Shown piece by piece: positions 36,180 to 44,979 of a stretch of DNA of 64,000 bases. The position numbers and the translations under genes are program-made. Position 1 is the stretch's first letter. Every line of letters starts with the position of its first letter. Source of the stretch: Zhihengliuella sp. (GTDB lineage Bacteria > Actinomycetota > Actinomycetes > Actinomycetales > Micrococcaceae); the NCBI RefSeq assembly GCF_031178195.1, contig NZ_JAPSJL010000004.1:186001-250000 (forward strand), given 5' to 3'. Below the pieces are notes generated by a model that was given only the letters and a program-made list of their open reading frames with translations, was not told where the DNA came from and searched no databases.

Positions 36180-37478
36180 CTAGGAGCGCTCCGGGCTCAG
36201 TCCGAGGTCCTCGAGCCATCGCAGCGTGACTTCCGTGTACAGCTGCGAGCCCATCGGCGAGGCTTCGAACACATGGTCCGCGAAGGGCACCCGCACGAGC
36301 GTCGTGTCGACCCCGGCCGCGGCGGCCTCGGCCGCGAAGTCGTCGACGGCATGCGGCCGGACGATGTGGTCATTCGTGCCCTGCAGGATCAGGGTCGGGG
36401 GCGCCTGCGGGCTCACGTGCGTGGACGAGTCGACGGCGCGGTAGACCTCGGGCCGCTCCGCCGGGGTGCCGCCCGTGTACCGCTCGGTGAAATCGCGCCC
36501 GGGTCGATCCCCGCCGGTGATCGCATCGGCATGCAGGGCGTACGGATCGACGGCGGGGAACAGCGGTGCGACCGCGTCGACGTCGGGCAGAGGTCCCTGC
36601 CTCGGGCAGCTCAGTGTGCCGGCATTCCCGCGATACGCAGCATTGATGGCCAGATTTCCGCCGGCGCTGTCGCCGAGTGAGACGAAAGTACCGGGCGAGC
36701 CGCCGTAGTCCGGCGCATGGGCGGCGGCCCAGGCCATGGCGCAGCCGAGTTGGGCCTCGGCGATCCCGGCCGTGGGACGTGCCGGGGCGGCCAGGGTGTA
36801 CTCGGCGCTGATCACCAGCCAGCCGGAGTCCGCCAGTGTGGCCTTCATCCCGGCCGCGTCGTCCGTGGCAGAGCCGGAGATCCAGCCTCCGCCGTGGATG
36901 AAGAAGGCGATCGGCGCCGACCCGGCCTGAGGCGTCGTCGGCGTCCATACCGAGACCTCCAGCGGTTCACCCGCCAGGGCACCGAACCGTTCCGGGTCGT
37001 CGGGGACGGTGCCGTACTGCTCCATGGCGTCGGGAGCGCGGGGCGCCGTCGGGCCGGCGAGCGGGTTGATCAGGACGCCGTGGTCCAGTCCGGTGGCCAC
37101 GACACGGACGGTCACGACGATGCATCCCAGGAGCGCGACCGCCCCGAGAGCCGCGAGGACGACGCGCCAGCGGCGGCGTCCGCGCCGGCTGGTCCAGCGA
37201 GTCAGGGCGAGGCCCACGGCCAGCACGAGGGCCACTGCCACCCCCACCCGGGCGAACCACCCGGAGAGGAGCGACCCGATCTGGCCCAGCAGCGGCAGCT
37301 CTGGGAAGAACGCCCCGAGCACCAGGAGGGCTACCGCCGCCAGAGCCAAGCAGGCGGCCAGGAGAGCGACCCCGACGAGCAGTCGCGTGAGGCCAGACGG
37401 ATGCGGCGGACGCAACCGTCGACCGGAGGGGACCGGTCGTGAGGGTGTTCGCTGCGACTGTGCGGCCGTACCGGTCAT
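36180..37478 (-). CDS. Membrane-anchored alpha/beta hydrolase (HSL-type esterase)
   Basis: The 432-aa protein has three N-terminal membrane helices (about residues 30-140). An alpha/beta hydrolase of the hormone-sensitive lipase type follows: oxyanion loop FFIHGGGWISG, nucleophile SLGDSAGGN, acid in QGTNDHIVRP and histidine in FADHVFEAS. The catalytic part would face outside or be held near the membrane, acting on esters. Its ATG overlaps the TGA of the hydroxyacid dehydrogenase gene (37475-37478), so the two are translationally coupled. The upstream open frame lies inside that gene and is rejected. The substrate is unknown. Confidence 0.85.
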   Translation of the reverse strand: MTGTAAQSQRTPSRPVPSGRRLRPPHPSGLTRLLVGVALLAACLALAAVALLVLGAFFPELPLLGQIGSLLSGWFARVGVAVALVLAVGLALTRWTSRRGRRRWRVVLAALGAVALLGCIVVTVRVVATGLDHGVLINPLAGPTAPRAPDAMEQYGTVPDDPERFGALAGEPLEVSVWTPTTPQAGSAPIAFFIHGGGWISGSATDDAAGMKATLADSGWLVISAEYTLAAPARPTAGIAEAQLGCAMAWAAAHAPDYGGSPGTFVSLGDSAGGNLAINAAYRGNAGTLSCPRQGPLPDVDAVAPLFPAVDPYALHADAITGGDRPGRDFTERYTGGTPAERPEVYRAVDSSTHVSPQAPPTLILQGTNDHIVRPHAVDDFAAEAAAAGVDTTLVRVPFADHVFEASPMGSQLYTEVTLRWLEDLGLSPERS

Positions 37479-38500
37479 GACGCTGGGACGGGCACCTTCT
37501 GCGCGTACCCGCGTTCCTTGTCCACCGGGTTCCTCAGTTCTCGACCCTCGACGAATCGGCGCAGATTGTCGAGGAACTGATCCGCGACAGCGTCCTGCCA
37601 GCCCGTGACGTCGCCGCACATGTGGGCCGAGACGTGCACGTTGTCCATCGTCCAGAACGGGTGCTCCTCCGGCAGAGGCTCGGTGGCGAAAACATCCAGC
37701 GAGGCCGCGGCAATTCGATGGGTCTGAAGGGCCTGCACGAGGGCTGGCTCGTCCACGAGGGCACCCCTGCCTACGTTGATCAGGTGGGCCGAGGGCTTCA
37801 TCGCGGCAAGAACCTCGGCGTCAACGATGCTCCGGGTGTCCGGTGTCAGTGGTGCGATCAGCACCAGGTGATCAGCCCAGGCGGCGTGCTCTGCCAGCTC
37901 GGAGCTGGACACGACGGTGCCGAAATCCGGATCGTCGTCGCGCTCGGTGCGCCCGGCCCCGCGCACCTCGAGCCCGACGGCAGACAGGAGGCGGGCCGTG
38001 GCCCGTCCGATGCCGCCGGTGCCCACGATGAGAACCCGCTTGCCGGCGGTGCGCGTCAGCTCGCGGCGTCGCCATTCCGCGTTTCGCTGGAAACCCTTGC
38101 TGACGTGGAGCTGCTTGTCGTGGGCCAGCACGGAGCCGAGCACGAATTCGGCGATCGGCTCGTCGTAGACGCCGTGCGCGTTGGTGACGCTGACCGGTGC
38201 GTCCCTGAGTTCGTCGAAGAGCACCGAGTCGACGCCTGCGGCGGCAATGTGAACCCACTGCAGGTGGTGCTTGGCAGGCCAGGACCGTTGCAGCACACCG
38301 GCGAAGCGTGTCCACAGGAGCAACGCATCGGCGTCCGGCAGCGCGGTCGCGAGCCCGGCAGGGCCGGTGTACACCACGTCGGCCAAGTCCTCGATGGCGG
38401 CCGCGTTGTACGGCTTCGGTGCATCTTCGACCGTCTGGATGACGAGCCGCGGCTTTGCCGTCAGTCCAGCGTGCTGTGAGGTCCGGTTCTCTGTCTCCAC
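37475..38500 (-). CDS. D-2-hydroxyacid dehydrogenase
   Basis: The 341-aa protein has the NAD-binding motif VLIVGTGGIGRATARLL, the arginine block INVGRGALVDEPAL, the acidic region FATEPLPEEHPFW and the catalytic histidine in HVSAHMCGD. It resembles the GyaR/phosphoglycerate-dehydrogenase-like group that reduces 2-keto acids. An N-terminal substrate domain with HIAAAGVDSVLF and NAHGVYDEPIAEFVLG is complete. It is the first gene of a coupled pair with a membrane esterase, which suggests, but does not prove, that the esterase releases a hydroxy acid for it. The start ATG 38500 has no strong ribosome site. Confidence 0.88.
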   Translation of the reverse strand: METENRTSQHAGLTAKPRLVIQTVEDAPKPYNAAAIEDLADVVYTGPAGLATALPDADALLLWTRFAGVLQRSWPAKHHLQWVHIAAAGVDSVLFDELRDAPVSVTNAHGVYDEPIAEFVLGSVLAHDKQLHVSKGFQRNAEWRRRELTRTAGKRVLIVGTGGIGRATARLLSAVGLEVRGAGRTERDDDPDFGTVVSSSELAEHAAWADHLVLIAPLTPDTRSIVDAEVLAAMKPSAHLINVGRGALVDEPALVQALQTHRIAAASLDVFATEPLPEEHPFWTMDNVHVSAHMCGDVTGWQDAVADQFLDNLRRFVEGRELRNPVDKERGYAQKVPVPAS

Positions 38501-38558
38501 GGGTCCAGCCTAGGCGCGTCGGCGAATGTTACGCGTCTGCCGATTCATGGCTATCGGT

Positions 38559-40601
38559 TCAGAAGGGGATGGGTGTCGGCTCCGGTGGGTCGAGGGGCAG
38601 GAGTGCTGTCTGGTCGGTTGTTTCGGGGTGGAAGTAGGGGTTGCGCATCAGGGGCCTCTGCGGGTCGACGGTCGCCGGTGGTCGCCAGAGCGGGATGCCG
38701 GTGGTGGTGTCGATGTCCCAGGTGCTGTTGTCGGCCAGGGTGTGGTGGAACAGGCAGCACAGGGCCCCGTTGGACACGTCGGTGGCCCCTCCTTGGTGCC
38801 AAGGAACGACGTGGTGGGCCTCGCACCAGGTCGCCGGGACCGTGCAGCCGGGGAACGTGCACCCCCGGTCGCGGATGGTGAGGGCGCGGCGCTGGGCGGC
38901 AGTGAAGGTCCGCTGGGCCCGCCCGAGGTCCAGGACCTGGCCCTGGTCGCCGAGCACGGCCGGCAGCACCGCCGCATCGCACGCGAGGCGGCGCAGCTGG
39001 GCGGGCGGCATCATCGGGGTGTAGACGCCCCGGCTGACGGGCAGCCGCCACGACGAACCACCCGACGGCTCATCCGGTAGGCCTCCCAGGGCGCCGTCGT
39101 CCCGGCCACCCGGCGGGTGTGCCGACCGGCCGGGCCCTCCGGGCCGATCGGAGTGCCCTGGAGGACTGGCCGTCTGGTCGTGCGGGCCGCTGGATGCATC
39201 GGTTCCGTTCGTCTGGTGCAGCAGGGTCTGGTGGTCGATGGTGACCATGACGACGGGGCGCTGACCGCCGGTGGAGGGCAGCCGGTCCGTCGCCAACGCG
39301 ATGTTCAGGGCGGCGAGGATCCCGTCGAGCTCCTGCTGCGCCCGCGACCGCTCATCCGCGAGCGCCGCCCCCGGCTCGGGGAGGAACGCCACCGGAACCG
39401 CCGAAGCACCGGGACTCGGATCAGCGCCAACGGAGCCAGCGGCGCCGACGTCGCTGCTCGTACCCGTCCGGTCCGTCTTCTCCGTGGCGGCCGCGGAGTC
39501 GCCACGCCCGTTCTCGTTCTCGTGTCCGTCGACGCCGCCACTGGCGCTCGTTCCTGTCCCTCCGGCCGCGGATCCAATGAGGCCCGCATCGGCGGCCGCG
39601 CCGGAGAGCGGGCCGTCTGCTCCCGGCCGGTCCGTGTCGGCGGCGGGCCCGCCGGCGGCAGGTCCCTTCGCTCCGGTCGCCTCGTCGTTGATGTCGTTGA
39701 TGTCGTTGTTGTTGCGGGTGGTGCGGGGGTTGGTGGCGGCGCCGGTGACGGTGCGGAGGATCTCGAACTGCGCGGTCGTGACGTTCAGATGGAACCGGTG
39801 CAATCCCTGCCGCCGGCCCTTGTAGAACAGTCCCTGCTGGGACTGCTTGACCGCCGCGGAGGGCTCGAGGCCGTCCTGGTCGATCGCGACCTCCCACTGC
39901 TGGGCCACGGCCTCGACAGTGCGCGGATCGAAACGCCGGGCCGCCTGCGCGAGGTTCTCCTCCATCGCCTCCCACATCCGCACCGCGTCCGGGCCGAGCT
40001 GGACGGCCCGCGGGGCCACCCGGTCCAGGCAGCGCACCGCGATCACCGCAGCCTCCGCGGAGACCTCCCCGGCGACAGCAGCCTCACCCAGATGCGGGTA
40101 CCTCGGCACCAACACCTCACCGGTGAGCGCACGGCGGGGCAGCAACGACCCGGCCAGGTTCAGGCGCCGGTTCGTCTCGGTGGTCGTGACGCGTTCGGCG
40201 TGCCGGTACCAGTCCGCGGTGCTCTTGAACTCCGACAATCCCCGCCCCGTCCCGCCGGCCCCGGCCCCGGCGAGATCGGCCTCCTCGGCGACCCGCGCCC
40301 CCAGGACCCGCCCGAAATCCGTGCCCCGGCCCACGCCCTCGAGCAGGTGCACCAGCCGGGCCGCCGGCCCCGGATCCCACGGACCTTCGCAGACCGCCTC
40401 GGCCGTCTCCGCGAGAAGCTCCCGGACCACCACATCCAAGGCCTCCCACCGCTCCAGCAGGCCAGAGCGCCCGAGGGTGGAGCCTGCGGCCACGGTGGAC
40501 GCCGCCGTGCCGGTCGACGCGGCAGGAACAGGCGCGGCGTCTGCTGCAGCGGCTGCTGCCGCTGACGCTCCGCCTGCCCCATCCGCTCCGGTGAAATCCA
40601 T
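38559..40601 (-). CDS. DUF222 / HNH endonuclease-signature protein (13E12 family)
   Basis: The 680-aa protein has an N-terminal DUF222 helical region (about residues 30-300) with the ANRRLNLAG-type motif seen here as TTETNRRLNLAGSLL. A long Gly/Ala/Asp-rich low-complexity insert follows, then a C-terminal HNH nuclease motif with zinc cysteines and histidines: CTFPGCTVPATWCEAHHVV and LCCLFHHTLAD. These 13E12-type proteins are multi-copy in many actinobacteria and may spread as mobile genes; their target is unknown. ATG 40601 follows a GAGG site. ATG 40622 is an alternative. The insert (about 340-480) is unusually long. Confidence 0.88.
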   Translation of the reverse strand: MDFTGADGAGGASAAAAAAADAAPVPAASTGTAASTVAAGSTLGRSGLLERWEALDVVVRELLAETAEAVCEGPWDPGPAARLVHLLEGVGRGTDFGRVLGARVAEEADLAGAGAGGTGRGLSEFKSTADWYRHAERVTTTETNRRLNLAGSLLPRRALTGEVLVPRYPHLGEAAVAGEVSAEAAVIAVRCLDRVAPRAVQLGPDAVRMWEAMEENLAQAARRFDPRTVEAVAQQWEVAIDQDGLEPSAAVKQSQQGLFYKGRRQGLHRFHLNVTTAQFEILRTVTGAATNPRTTRNNNDINDINDEATGAKGPAAGGPAADTDRPGADGPLSGAAADAGLIGSAAGGTGTSASGGVDGHENENGRGDSAAATEKTDRTGTSSDVGAAGSVGADPSPGASAVPVAFLPEPGAALADERSRAQQELDGILAALNIALATDRLPSTGGQRPVVMVTIDHQTLLHQTNGTDASSGPHDQTASPPGHSDRPGGPGRSAHPPGGRDDGALGGLPDEPSGGSSWRLPVSRGVYTPMMPPAQLRRLACDAAVLPAVLGDQGQVLDLGRAQRTFTAAQRRALTIRDRGCTFPGCTVPATWCEAHHVVPWHQGGATDVSNGALCCLFHHTLADNSTWDIDTTTGIPLWRPPATVDPQRPLMRNPYFHPETTDQTALLPLDPPEPTPIPF

Positions 40602-40829
40602 GTATTCATCCTCGCCCGCCATCAGGTTGGACGCCCGGACGGCCGGCACCACTGTGCACGGCAACGCCCGGCAACGGACCTGTGGAGGACGAGTCGAAGA
40701 GGCAACATTCTCGGAAGGCGGGCGAAGGGCGAGGGGACGCGAGAAGCTCTTGCCACCGGCCGAGCGCGGTGCCACGGTGGAGGAGTCGGTCACCGTCGAC
40801 CGGCCCTGAGGACATGACCGGAGAAGACC

Positions 40830-40994
40830 ATGGGCAGGTACGAGGACGAGCGGTACCAGAAGTACTACAACAGGCCCCCACACGGCGAGATCCCGCAGGA
40901 TCCGAAGCGGCGCGCGGCCATGGAGGCCGGCGCGCCCGAGCCGGACGAGGTCGACGACGATCCGAATGTCGAGGCGCCCCACGACGACGCCTGA
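40830..40994 (+). CDS. Small acidic hypothetical protein, 54 aa
   Basis: A 54-codon gene runs from ATG 40830 to TGA 40994, preceded by GGAGAAG with ideal spacing. It begins MGRYEDERYQKYYNRPPHG, continues IPQDPKRRAAMEA, and ends in an acidic tail (EVDDDPNVEAPHDDA). It is hydrophilic, with no membrane segment or known domain. Codon third positions are strongly G/C, as in real genes here. It is divergent from the DUF222 gene and convergent with the sirtuin gene, 10 bases apart. The function is unknown; a small nucleic-acid or protein-binding role is possible. Confidence 0.6.
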   Translation: MGRYEDERYQKYYNRPPHGEIPQDPKRRAAMEAGAPEPDEVDDDPNVEAPHDDA

Positions 40995-41004
40995 TGCGGC
41001 CGCT

Positions 41005-41712
41005 TCACTGGTTCGTGAGAACCTCGTCGACCCACCGGGGGACCTCGGACGCGGCGGGGCCCCGACGCACCTCCGCGAAGCCGAAGCTCACCTCCGACGG
41101 CTCGAGGTTCAGCTCGACGGTCTGCGCGCCGGCGGCCGCCGCGACGTGAACGAAGCCGGCGGCGGGATAGACATTGCCCGACGTCCCGACCGCCGCGAAG
41201 ACGCTGCAGTCCTCCAGCGCCTCGAGGATCCCTTCCAGGCCGATCGGCATCTCGCCGAACCACACGACGTGCGGGCGCAGGCGGCCCGAGACCCCGCACC
41301 CCGGGCAGATGGAGTCGACGCCGAGCTCCGGCCAGGCGTCCCGGACCGCGGCACACTCCGTGCAGGACATCTTCAGCAGCTCCCCGTGCAGGTGCAGGAC
41401 GTTCCGGGATCCTGCTCGCTCGTGCAGGTCGTCGATGTTCTGCGTGACGATCAGGACGTCGCCGTCGTACTCCTGCTCGAGTCTGGCGAGCGCGAGGTGC
41501 GCGGCGTTCGGCTCCACGCCGTCGCTCGAGAGGTGCGCGCGCCGCGCGTTGTAGAACCGGTGGACCAGGGCCGGGTCAGCCTCGAACGCCTCCGGCGTCG
41601 CCACGTCCTCCGGGCGGTGGTCCTCCCACAACCCGTCGGCCGCGCGGAAGGTCCGGATCCCCGACTCCGCGGAGATCCCGGCGCCCGTCAGCACGACGAT
41701 CCTCCGGCTCAT
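41005..41712 (-). CDS. cobB: Sirtuin-type NAD-dependent protein deacylase
   Basis: The 235-aa protein has all sirtuin motifs: GAGISAESGI for NAD, TQNIDDLHERAG, catalytic histidine in LHGELLK, zinc cysteines in CTECAAV and CPGCG, and GTSGNVYPAAGFV. The Tyr and Arg of FYNARR match the Y-x-x-R pair that lets class III sirtuins such as CobB and SIRT5 remove succinyl or malonyl groups. It would deacylate cytoplasmic lysines. Its ATG overlaps the stop of the preceding lipoprotein gene as ATGA, an unusual coupling. Length is normal for class III enzymes. Confidence 0.93.
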   Translation of the reverse strand: MSRRIVVLTGAGISAESGIRTFRAADGLWEDHRPEDVATPEAFEADPALVHRFYNARRAHLSSDGVEPNAAHLALARLEQEYDGDVLIVTQNIDDLHERAGSRNVLHLHGELLKMSCTECAAVRDAWPELGVDSICPGCGVSGRLRPHVVWFGEMPIGLEGILEALEDCSVFAAVGTSGNVYPAAGFVHVAAAAGAQTVELNLEPSEVSFGFAEVRRGPAASEVPRWVDEVLTNQ

Positions 41713-42566
41713 CCGAACCACGGCTCCTTGGCCGCGTCGTAGGTCCCATCATGCTTGGCCATGTTCAGCCACTGGTCCACGTACTCCTGGAACGCCTCAT
41801 CGCCCCGGGGGAGCAGGTACGCCTTCTGCGAGAAGTTGAACGGGTCGTCCGGGTGGACGGCGCAGAGCTCGGGCTTCTCGTTCGCCACCCACCGGGTCTC
41901 CGAGGCGTCGGTGGTCATGACGTCGGCCCGCCCGGCGATGATCTCGTCGAAGATGGTGTTGTTGTCCTCGTGGCGGATGATCTCGCCCTCGGGGTAGTGC
42001 TCCTCCGCGAACTCCTCGTTTGTCCCGCCGATCGGGGTGATGGACCGGACGCCGGGCTGGTTGATCTCCTCGACCGTGTCGTACTTCTCGACGTTCTCGC
42101 ACAGGGTGATCGGCGTCTTGCCCTCGTCCAGGGTCGCCTCCGTATAGAACGCCTGCTCCGCCCGTTCCAGCGAGATGGAGATCCCGCCGACGCCGATGTC
42201 GCACGAGGAGAGGAAGTCCGGCATCAGGTCCTTCCAGGTGGTCTGGACGTACTCGACCTCGACGTCCATCCGTGAGGCGAGGTCCTCGACCATCGTGATG
42301 TCGATGCCCTCGTACTCACCGGTCTCCGGGTCGAGATAGGTGAAGGGGCGGTAGTCGCCGGTGGTGCAGACCGTGAGCACGCCGGCCTCCTTCACGGAGG
42401 CCAGCCGGGAGTCCTTCGCGGCCGCCGGGGCAGCGTCCGGCGTCGGGCCGTCCCCGGCCGGCTCCGTGGCCGTCCCGCCGGAGCACGCCGTCAGGAGGAG
42501 CGAGGAGAGGACGACGGCGGCAACAGCGACGCCGCGGCGGCGGGTCGCGGTGCGAGACGAGCGCAT
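41709..42566 (-). CDS. Cyclohexadienyl dehydratase-like/binding-protein-fold lipoprotein
   Basis: The 285-aa protein has a lipoprotein signal (LLLTACSG, Cys28) and a type-II periplasmic-binding fold. It begins CTTGDYRPFTYLDPETGEY and includes VGGISISLERAEQAFYT, GKTPITLCEN, PIGGTNEEFAEEHYP, NTIFDEIIAGRADVM and ELCAVHPDDPF. This order closely follows PheC-type periplasmic cyclohexadienyl dehydratases, which turn arogenate or prephenate into phenylalanine or phenylpyruvate. A plain amino-acid binding protein is the alternative, but no ABC permease or ATPase is adjacent. It is anchored outside the membrane. The stop overlaps the cobB start. Confidence 0.8.
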   Translation of the reverse strand: MRSSRTATRRRGVAVAAVVLSSLLLTACSGGTATEPAGDGPTPDAAPAAAKDSRLASVKEAGVLTVCTTGDYRPFTYLDPETGEYEGIDITMVEDLASRMDVEVEYVQTTWKDLMPDFLSSCDIGVGGISISLERAEQAFYTEATLDEGKTPITLCENVEKYDTVEEINQPGVRSITPIGGTNEEFAEEHYPEGEIIRHEDNNTIFDEIIAGRADVMTTDASETRWVANEKPELCAVHPDDPFNFSQKAYLLPRGDEAFQEYVDQWLNMAKHDGTYDAAKEPWFG

Positions 42567-42664
42567 GGGGAGGCCTTTCGGTGTCCGGTGTGTCCCAGAA
42601 CACTATCGAGACGGCCGGTCTCCGTCACTCGCGCGGTCCGGTCCGGGGCCGCAGCGCCGTCGGC

Positions 42665-43348
42665 TCAGGGCGTGAAGCGGTAGCCCATCCCCAGTTCGGT
42701 GCGGAAGTACCGGGGATGGGAGCTGTCCACCTCGAGCTTGGACCGCAGCTGGGAGATGTAGACGCGGAGGTAGTTGGACTCCTCTCCGTACTGCGGACCC
42801 CAGACTGTGGTCAGCAGCTCGGTCCGCCCGATCAGTCGGTGCGGGTTCCGGGCCAGGGCCTCGAGCAGACGCCATTCGAGCCTGGTGAGCCGGACCGGCT
42901 CCCCGGCGACGCTGACAGCGCGGTCGGCGAGGTCGATGCGGACCCGGCCGTCGGAGGTCTCCACCACCGCTCGGCCGGGGTCGGGGTGGGCCCGGCGCAG
43001 GGCGGCGCGCAGCCGGGCCAGGAGCTCGTCCATGGCGAACGGCTTCGTCACGAAGTCGTCGGCTCCCCGGTCCAACGCGTCGACCTTGCTGTGCGACTCG
43101 CCGCGGGCCGAGACCACGATGATCGGCACCCGCGACCAGCCGCGGATCCCGTCGATGACGTCCCGGCCCTCCAGGTCCGGCAGTCCCAGGTCGAGCAGGA
43201 CCAGGTCCGGGTGCTCCTCCGCAGCGAGCCGGAGGGCCTGCTGGCCCGTGGCGGCGTGGTGGGCGGCGTAGCCCCGGGCCTTGAGATTGACCAGCAGGGC
43301 CCGGGCGATCTGGGCGTCGTCCTCGACGACGAGCACGGTCGGACTCAT
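42665..43348 (-). CDS. kdpE: Response regulator of the KdpE type
   Basis: The 227-aa protein has a receiver domain with the acidic pocket VVEDDAQ, the phospho-acceptor aspartate in LVLLDLGLPD and a lysine in FVTKPFAMD. An OmpR/PhoB winged helix follows (TRLEWRLLEALARNPHRL, then YLRVYISQLRSKLE). Similarity and pairing with a KdpD-type kinase indicate KdpE. The ATG overlaps the kinase stop as ATGA. No kdpFABC genes are in the window; the nearest potassium gene is trkH just upstream, so trkH or a distant kdp operon may be the target. Confidence 0.9.
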   Translation of the reverse strand: MSPTVLVVEDDAQIARALLVNLKARGYAAHHAATGQQALRLAAEEHPDLVLLDLGLPDLEGRDVIDGIRGWSRVPIIVVSARGESHSKVDALDRGADDFVTKPFAMDELLARLRAALRRAHPDPGRAVVETSDGRVRIDLADRAVSVAGEPVRLTRLEWRLLEALARNPHRLIGRTELLTTVWGPQYGEESNYLRVYISQLRSKLEVDSSHPRYFRTELGMGYRFTP

Positions 43349-44856
43349 GCGTGGCCTCCTGTGCCGGACGACGGCGCCGCGGCCGGGCCGGGGTCGACGG
43401 AAGGACCCTCGGCGGTCGGCAGGGAGAGCACCATGGTGAGGCCGCCGCCCGGGGTCTCCTCAGCGCGCACGCTGCCGCCCATGCCCTCGGCGAGACCGCG
43501 TGCGACGGCGAGGCCCAGGCCCACGCCGGTGGTCCCGTCGCGGTCGCCGAGGCGCTGGAACGGGCGGAAGATCTCCTCGCGCTCCCCGGGGGGCACGCCG
43601 GGCCCGCGGTCGACCACCCGGATCTCTCCGGCACCCGCCCGGACGACGACGACGTCGTCGCGGCTGTACTTCAGGGCGTTCTCCAGCAGGTTGGCGACCA
43701 CCCGCACCAGGAGCCCGTGGTCGCCGAGGACCGCCGGGACCTCGGCCGGGACCTCGACGCGGATCCGCCGCCGCCCGGCCGGGTCCCCGCCCGTGCTGTG
43801 GATGGCGGCGCCCACGAGGTCCTCGACGTCGAGCGGGACCTGATGGACCACCAACTCGCCGGACTGGATGCGGCTCATGTCCAGCAGGTCCTCGATCCGC
43901 TCCGTGAGCTGGTCCGCGGACTCCTCGATGGTGGCGAGCAGGTCCCGGGTGTCCTCCTCGCTGAACTCCACGTCCTCCATCCGGAGGCTGGAGGCGGACG
44001 CCTTGATCCCGGCCAGCGGTGTGCGCAGGTCGTGCGAGACGGCGGCGAGCAGCGCGGTCCGCATGGCGTTGCCGGCGGCCAGCTCCTGCGCCTGGAGCCG
44101 TGCCTCTGCCAGGTCCTGCTGCTGCAGCACGCCGGCGATGCGCGCCGCGAACGCCTCCATCACGCTGTCGTCGGACGGTTCGCGGGCGGTCCCGTCGACC
44201 AGCAGGAGGTGACGATCATCGACCACCAGCGTTCGATCACAGGCGGACGGACCCCGCGTCGACCGGCCGGAGGCGGCGACGACCTCCCACGATCCGTCCG
44301 CGGAACCCCGTTGCCCCGCCACCAGGGCGACGCTGCGCAGATCGTACGTGCGCCGCAGCCGTCCCAGCAGCGCCGGGACGCTCAGCCCCTCGCTGATGAC
44401 GCCGCCGGCGAGCTCGAAGAGGACGGCCGCCTGGCGCCGCGCCCGGACCGCCTCGGAGGTACGGCGCGCCTCGATGTCGACCACGCGGGCCACGCCCGCG
44501 GCGACCAGCAGGAACAAGCAGAGAGCCACCACGTTCAGGGGCTCGTGGATGAGCCACTGCCCCGTGGGCGGGGTGAAGAACCAGTTCAGCACCATCGTGC
44601 TCAGCAGCGCCGTCGCCACGGCCGGCCACCAGCCGCCCAGGATCGCGACGAAGACCACCACGGTGAGGTGGCAGAGGAAATTGAGCGTCGTGGCGTCGGT
44701 GCCCGTGCCGGAGCCGAGGAACCCCGCGGTCAGGGCGAGGGGACCGACGGCGGCCAGCGCCCAGCCGGCGAGCCGTCGTCGCCAGCTCAGCGGCGCGAAG
44801 CGCTGGCGGCGGCCCCGGACGACGGCGTCCGACGCCGGGGGAACTGCTGTGCTCAC
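43345..44856 (-). CDS. KdpD-like sensor kinase lacking the N-terminal KdpD/USP half
   Basis: The 503-aa protein starts directly with the DUF4118 membrane part (about three to four helices, residues 30-125, with LNWFFTPPTGQW). GAF-like, HisKA and HATPase parts follow. The H-box is AAVSHDLRTPLAGIK, the N-box NLLENALKYS and the G-boxes DRGPGVPPGE and VGLGLAVARGLAE. Standard KdpD has about 900 residues with an N-terminal KdpD and USP segment. That segment is missing here, and an AGGAGG site at GTG 44856 shows that this is the true start. It is coupled to kdpE by ATGA. It may sense turgor or K+ through its membrane part alone. Confidence 0.88.
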   Translation of the reverse strand: MSTAVPPASDAVVRGRRQRFAPLSWRRRLAGWALAAVGPLALTAGFLGSGTGTDATTLNFLCHLTVVVFVAILGGWWPAVATALLSTMVLNWFFTPPTGQWLIHEPLNVVALCLFLLVAAGVARVVDIEARRTSEAVRARRQAAVLFELAGGVISEGLSVPALLGRLRRTYDLRSVALVAGQRGSADGSWEVVAASGRSTRGPSACDRTLVVDDRHLLLVDGTAREPSDDSVMEAFAARIAGVLQQQDLAEARLQAQELAAGNAMRTALLAAVSHDLRTPLAGIKASASSLRMEDVEFSEEDTRDLLATIEESADQLTERIEDLLDMSRIQSGELVVHQVPLDVEDLVGAAIHSTGGDPAGRRRIRVEVPAEVPAVLGDHGLLVRVVANLLENALKYSRDDVVVVRAGAGEIRVVDRGPGVPPGEREEIFRPFQRLGDRDGTTGVGLGLAVARGLAEGMGGSVRAEETPGGGLTMVLSLPTAEGPSVDPGPAAAPSSGTGGHA

Positions 44857-44932
44857 CGTCGCCTCCTGCGAGTGGTCCCTGCGGGCGGGGCCGTCCCGTC
44901 CGTCCTTGCTGCGTCCAGTATCCCGCCCGATC

Positions 44933-44950
44933 CGGTGCGGTGCCGCACCG
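44933..44950 (-). terminator. Stem-loop between trkH and the kdpD-like gene
   Basis: CGGTGCGG (44933-44940) pairs perfectly with CCGCACCG (44943-44950) around TG. It lies 30 bases after the trkH stop and 77 bases before the kinase start. It could end or attenuate trkH transcripts. No U-tract follows. Confidence 0.5.
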
Positions 44951-44979
44951 TTCGAGGTGCCCGGCGGCGCGGGCTCTCG

